Positions 23,691-64,000 of a DNA stretch of 64,000 nucleotides are shown here, piece by piece. Origin of the DNA: Undaria pinnatifida. Lineage: Eukaryota; Sar; Phaeophyceae; Laminariales; Alariaceae. Numbering within the stretch: the first letter of the stretch is position 1; the number at the start of each line of letters is the position of its first letter. The notes under the pieces are model-generated. The model did no database searches and was not told the origin of the DNA. It saw nothing but the letters and a program-made list of their open reading frames with translations. The stretch is from the NCBI GenBank assembly GCA_012845835.1, contig JABAKD010000016.1:13877020-13941019 (forward strand). Reading direction: 5' to 3'. Both the position numbers and the translations under genes were made by a program.

Positions 23691-25839
23691 CATTCCATCT
23701 GCATCTGACCTGCCTGTGAACGTACGACAGACGATATGCCCTGTACAACCGTCTGCCGACTTGAGCTCACATGCATTCGCAGCCACAAAGCGCAAAAAAA
23801 GCATCGAGAGGGAAAGCCACAACGCCCTAAGAAAGCAGAGTAGATCAAGACCACCTCTTTCTTTTACGACAACTATCTCGGGGCAAAATCCTTTACCAGG
23901 TAGTGCTCAAAAAAGGACAACATAGACAAATCACGTCATGCGGCAAGCCTTTAGAAGGTGCTGCAATTAACAAGGAACACATCAATAAACCAGGAATTTT
24001 GTAGAAACTTGTTATCACATTGCCTTAAGGCAACGCGTGGAAGGCATTCCTATTATAGGTGCAGAGCACCAATCTAAACCGAAAAACACTAGGGAAAACT
24101 GCAACCTTTCTCAAAAGTTTCGCCATGCCTCAACGATACACACAGTCACACACCAAGTCGCTGAACTCGATAATCAAATGACACCACTCACAGCGACAGC
24201 GCGGTTCAATCCATGGCAATAAAATAAGCAGTCAGGTCTTCCCAAGAGGAACAAGGCGAACGAAAATAAGTTTTCCAAGCAAAACCAAACGTGCAAACAA
24301 CATCCGCTTTGGTTGAGATTATCTCACGCATGAGGCACACGTCCCAAAGCCGGAACCATGATACAAAAAAGACCCCCCACCCTCGGCCCGAAAGGGTCCG
24401 CCGTACAAGGAAGCTTCAACAGAAAACGACGTGTCAGCCTACACGCCATACATGCCTTTTTACTATTTATCTTGTAGGTTGTGAGAAATCATCGAGAGCT
24501 GCCAAACAAATTCGCCAGAAAAAAAAAACACACACACACATTTCTGAAGCACAAACAAACGTGTGCATGTAACATCGTCATTAGATGCCACGCCTTCGTT
24601 GAGTTTCACCCCACGGTAACGCACATACATGTCCCACGGTGGGAAAAATGATACAACAGTGACCCCCCCCCCCCCCCCCCCCTCCCCGCACGGGTCAACC
24701 GCACAGGGCAAGCTAAGCGTAAACAACGTATCAGCATACACGCCACATACGCCGGAGTACGTGACAACACCGGTACAATAGTGTTCCCTCTATAACGCCA
24801 CTATGCTCCAGCCGTAAATATCGGCACTATCATATAGCGGCAACTGGCACTCCTCCGCATAATGCACTACGACTGGTTGTTCCCATCTGTGCCAAGCGAT
24901 TTCACATGCGATATAGCGGGCAATCGGCACTACCAATACTCAACCGGCACTATAGAGGGACCACCGCTGTACCTCAAAAGCTTGTGAAAAAACCACCAAC
25001 CCAGCGAAATCTTGTTCGCCAGCAAAAATACACCACGACATTTTCCGTGCCACCCATGCCACGGACGGCCCACAGTACACACGCCACAGTAAACACGCCA
25101 CAGAGGGTATTCAAAAATCGAAACTGGAACGCAACCCAGGTTGTGAAAAAGATGAAAAAAAAAATCTTCAGTTTTTCTTTTCGATCCAACAATACAACCA
25201 CCCAAGCCACCATACAAAGAGACAAATCTTTTCGGCGCCCCTGAGCGTCGCCGTATGCTGCACGTGCGGAATAATAGTAGATCAAAAGGACGCTGCGAAC
25301 ACGCAAAAAAAAAAAGACACCAAAAAAAGAAAGAAGCACGGAAGGCCAGAGGGCACCAGGATTTCCTACGCAGACGGCGCCAGGATTTCCTACGTAGAAA
25401 AACCACCTTGGTCCCGCGCTTTATGGCTCCCACGATATAATCGCTGCAGACAAATTGTCGCAACGTGCCCCGGCACAAACGAACTTGGACGGACTGACTA
25501 TATTACATGGGCCTTTCAGCTCCTTATTTAACCGGGAGCCAAGTGTCGCACACAAAATCGGAAGGCACCCCACCCACCCCACCCAGCCACGTCACCTCCA
25601 CCGTCTGGCTGAATCACGTTTTTCTTGGGGTACCAATGTATCCTCTCCTCTCGGGGTGGGTTCCCCTCTCGGCAAGGGTGCCCCCATCGGGATGGGTTAT
25701 GGGTTCTCCCAGGGATGAGCTACGGGTTCCCCTCCCGGGGATGACTTTTGTGTCCCCAGGATGGAGTTTTCCGCACGACCTCCTCACATCCCCGAGCGAC
25801 GTTCACGAGGCCGACTGGTGTCGGTTTCGTTTGGGGCGA

Positions 25840-60490
<34,651 letters not shown>

Positions 60491-63400
60491 ATGGCCTCCG
60501 CGTTTGACGTCGAACTGTGAGAGAGTTATCGGGCAACGCAGCTATGTTCACACGATGCGAGCTCTCTCGTACGAGTAGTCGCTACAAAGTGCGCCGTTGT
60601 TGTCCTTGATCATATTTGAATCCGACGATGAGACGCACTTGTTTGCCGTGAGAGGATATCTTTTGTCCACGCCATCATGCCACACAGGCGTTGCATCCGT
60701 GTTCTGTTTCGCTCTGTTGTGGTGGAAGTATTCACCCCCCTCTGGTTCTCGTGCTTCCGAAGGTATTCTCTCTCAAAACCGTTGACTTTGTCCATCACGC
60801 AACACAGCGCTGCTCTTAAATCCTCATCCTACTGGAAAAAATATACCATACTAATTCGAAGTATTTTGTTCCCTAAACCGCCGGTGCACTTCTGGGATGA
60901 ATCCTTGTCTTCCTCTTGTATCTCGTATCTGTACGCATCTCAGCGCAGTTAAAACCGTTGTCGACTGCTTCCCTGTGCTCCAGTTGTCGCGTTCATTCTG
61001 ATATCACATATGCTGCCACCTGCCATGCTCATCTCCAATCCCGTGCAGGCCGTTTCCCATTCGCAAATCCCGAAGGAGTCGTCTGAGCGTTGGAGATGTC
61101 AAGGTGTACAGCGACATTGCCTTGGCAAAAGGGCATGCCGGAAAGGGCCTGCATGGGGCGAGGGACGTTTTTCGCGTGGGTGCAGTAGAGGCTGGAAAAC
61201 TGGCAGATATCATGCGTCAGGTATGATACGATCTTGTCATCTCGCGTGGTCGCCATCGCGACATCGTGGAGTAGCAGAACAAACTACTGCTGTAGGACGC
61301 TACGGGTACGTAAAACTAGCTGCCAAGTAAGACAAGACGCCGCCGTGCCCCTTTGTGCTTTTTGCAGAATTTTACCAGTTTTGAAAACCAGGTGTGGTCG
61401 TACACGTGGGCAGCCCGACCCCGTTTCGACCATTGAAAAAAGAAAAGCAAACGTCAACTTTGATATTTCGACTCTCAAGGGACAAGGGGGTGACTATTCA
61501 AATAACAACTTCCAACTTCCAATATTTACTCAACTATTCTGAACTTGCTGCAGTGTGTGGGTGTGTGATACCAGACCACGAGTGCCGACAGCAAGTGTGA
61601 GGTACAACACAAATATCGATAATATATTCCGATTACCGAATACGATTACAGCGTTGATTGACGACACGAACACCCCAACCTGCTGAATAAGCAAAGGATT
61701 ACTTCGAAGTCCGACGCGCAAAATCAGGACCCGTAATATAACATGTACGTCGTACGACAAGCGCGCAGCATGATCTGTGCTTATTTATCCCAGTACTCGT
61801 AGACGGTTGGTAACGTCTCCCTTCAAGAGGTTTTCGTCGATATATGTTTACATTTGGGTCGCAAAAGGGTCAATCCTCGTCGACATGGTATTTGTCCTGC
61901 CGACGACGCCATCTGTGAAGAAGTCCCAAAGGGACGCTGGGTAGTCGGTGCTGTCATAGGTATATAGGCACTCATAATATCTCACTAATCTCCATTTCAA
62001 TGGCTCGTATCATAGCTGAAACGCGGACCCTGGCAGGGTAGAAGACCCAGTGAGAAAACGTGCAATCTTTTTTCGACGGGCTATAACGCGGCTTCATAAC
62101 ATTGGGGGTACCGTGCCTTCCACAGAGTGCAGCGGGGAGCTTCCGACAGCTTGACCCCCGCTCATATTATTCTCTCGGCTCTTCAATCGCAGCTAGTACA
62201 GGGTAGCTACGCCACATCATCGAATTTATAGCACCCGGTCGCCGGGGCACCGTATCAGATGCTCCACCTTGAGGCATCACCTATTATAGACTATTCCCGA
62301 CTCCCGACCAACTGTGAGAGGCTTGACGTCGCGCATACTACGTCCATGAGCCACCTGCAGCTGTGGCCTCGTGTCATGGCCTATCTATAGCTTACCCATC
62401 TACGTATGTATCGCACTCCATCACACCAATACGAAGATTAGGTGTTGAAGACGGCGCTTGTTGATGTACTGCCCACGGCTATCTACGAAAGTCCTTTGCT
62501 TGCGATACCGCTGCCATCATGTCGGCAACCCTTGCTCTTTCATATGATACATTAACCTGAGGAGGCGTACGAAGCATACGACATACGGCAGTGCCGGCCA
62601 TTTGATAGCAAACCGAGATGCTGACTCAGACTAGGTTCATTTTTTCAGAACGAGTTTGTTCAACATTAATGCTAATACAACCGCTCCCGAATCTCTGATT
62701 TTCCCGGAAAACTCAGACGTATTTTCTTGTGGGGTTATTTCTTAAGAGAGGACCGATAGCCGACAGTGTATGATGCACGCATCTCTCAAAGCACCCGTAC
62801 ACTTCCCATGGCATCAGGTGGATGTATCTGCGATGGGATCGCTGAGGCGACACGATTTCTTCCTTGCCCTCGACCGAGCGGGGGTGTCTCTTCCGATGGA
62901 AGACACGGACAATCTCTTTCGCGCACTGGCATCGGCCAATAGAGGTCGAGGTTGCGACATCGAGATGTTCGCGCATCTCGTCAATTTCTGGGCCAGGTAG
63001 GAGTGTACTATCCTCAACTGTGTGTTCGTTCCATCAGACACGGGTATTTGGTATTCGCTGCACAAAGCTTGCCATGCTGCAGGACACATTGCTGTGGGGT
63101 AAGACTGAGAAACGCTGAACGCGCAGCGTGAACAACGTTTTACTTCCGGAGTTGTACTTCGGACGAAACGGCGTAACTTTTCCTTTAGCCCTTGTGCTCC
63201 TTTCTGACTGCCTGGCGTACGTAGCACGTTTATCTTTGGCGTCGTGAACAACACGCCATCCCCTTCCAATCCCCTCCCTATCTCCCTCCCGGCAGAAACA
63301 ATAGAAGCAAGACACCCGTTACCCTAGCATTAAGCGGGCACCAACTCCCCAGCGAGCGGACGCCCTCCCACATTTCTCAGACTGAACACGCATTGCCCGC

Positions 63401-64000
63401 TTTGAAGGCTCCGGGGAGCGACAGCTTCGATGCAGCCTGTAGAACCAGCCACGAGGCGGCTCTACGCGACTTGACCGCGGGCGAGGGGGACATCTCTGAT
63501 GGCGGTGGGAGTGGCAATGACAGAGAAAACGGCAACAACGGTTCGCCGAACGGCCGGTTTAGCCCTACCCTTGATGGTCGTAGTGATGGTCGCTGTGCCA
63601 CGCCTGAGGCGGAATGCGGTGCGGCCGTTGCGGGCAGGAGGAACTCCTTCGCGGTAACAATTAACGATATCTTCAACAGTTCACCTGCTAGAGACGGACG
63701 GACTTACGCCCCGCGACATGACCGTGTCGACGCGCCCGAATTTGCGCCGGCCGCTGGTCATTCGTTGGGGACGCCGACGGAGTTGCCGTGGGAACATGGG
63801 CAGGGAGGTGCCGGCGATGGTCGGGTAAATGGTCGGGACGATGCTTGGTGCAATGCCGGGGGCGATGCTCGGGGCGATGCTCGGGGCAATGCTCAGGGCA
63901 ATGCGCGGTCTTCGGCAGCGAGGGCGCTCGTTCTGGATGCAGGTGTCGCGCGTGCAGAGGAGGCGAAAGCCCCCGACGAGGCATACATGCATTCCTTGGG
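60491..64000 (+). CDS. EF-hand-like protein, 3' end outside the window
   Basis: Exons with agreeing phases: 60491-60516 (ATG in ATCACCATGG context, MASAFDVE), 61049-61220, 62818-62996 and 63296 to the right edge, where 235 codons stay open. The second exon is basic at first (PIRKSRRSRLSVGDVKVYSD). Across the next junction KLADIMRQ joins DVSAMGSLRRHDFFLAL, which has the spacing of a degenerate EF-hand loop followed by its exiting helix. A second half-motif (DIEMFAHLVNFW) follows, so this resembles a paired EF-hand. The last exon is Gly/Asn/Asp-rich and holds 15-bp repeats (GGGGCGATGCTC type) near 63860-63910. Function unknown; calcium binding is uncertain because several loop ligands are absent. 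The first coding exon is very short. Confidence 0.62.

Larger units (their letters stand above)
21320..25839. other. Tail-to-tail spacer between the MYND and sulfotransferase genes
   Basis: No solid gene. It holds a possible terminal exon at 22468-22605 (listed separately), a dispersed repeat at 22636-22780 shared with 32288-32410, a CAGTAGTCCT minisatellite at 23487-23690, a pure C20 run at 24663-24682, and several TAGTGCCGG-type words between 24770 and 24960. Confidence 0.6.

Overview
The window looks like nuclear DNA of a stramenopile, most likely a brown alga of the Ectocarpus/kelp type. It is about half G+C. Its genes are split by many long GT-AG introns, neighbouring genes lie on alternating strands, and the introns and spacers are packed with short retroposons and trinucleotide arrays. 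No bacterial, organellar or viral gene set is present. Species is an inference; no marker gene fixes it.

Five protein-coding genes can be rebuilt by hand from conserved motifs, splice sites and matching intron phases. (1) A paraoxonase/arylesterase-like gene, + strand, 1547-7919, with its 5' part not found. (2) The H/ACA snoRNP assembly factor NAF1, - strand, 19008 down to 9905, eight coding exons. (3) A single-exon MYND zinc-finger protein, + strand, 19997-21319. (4) A type II membrane carbohydrate sulfotransferase, - strand, 58941 down to 25840, ten exons over 33 kb. (5) An EF-hand-like protein, + strand, from 60491 and running off the right edge. The order is + - + - +, so genes meet head-to-head at 19.0-20.0 kb and 58.9-60.5 kb and tail-to-tail at 7.9-9.9 kb and 21.3-25.8 kb. 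The genes do not form one pathway. The sulfotransferase may act on cell-wall sulfated polysaccharides, which are abundant in brown algae, and NAF1 acts in ribosome and telomerase RNP biogenesis.

The rest is dominated by repeats, densest from 28 to 60 kb inside the sulfotransferase introns. At least four retroposon-like families are present. One is CAA-tailed, with a complete copy at 59277-60193 bounded by a 17-bp target duplication and a tail of roughly 170 CAA units. One is poly(A)-tailed, with copies at 18179-18367 and 28407-28673. One has a tRNA-like head, with a copy at 51999-52288 bounded by a 10-bp duplication. One is marked by the word GCAGCTTGCAAA. There is also a miniature LTR element (TRIM) at 54298-54985, a MITE-like element with terminal inverted repeats at 33995-34752, and a large inverted repeat at 28181-29735 around an ATT/ATC array. 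One arm of that inverted repeat still shows the empty site of a SINE that inserted into the other arm. Several minisatellites and fresh tandem duplications complete the picture.

The most notable coding observations are a frame-neutral alanine-rich exon splitting the NAF1 core domain, and a glycine-rich expansion splitting the MYND zinc finger.
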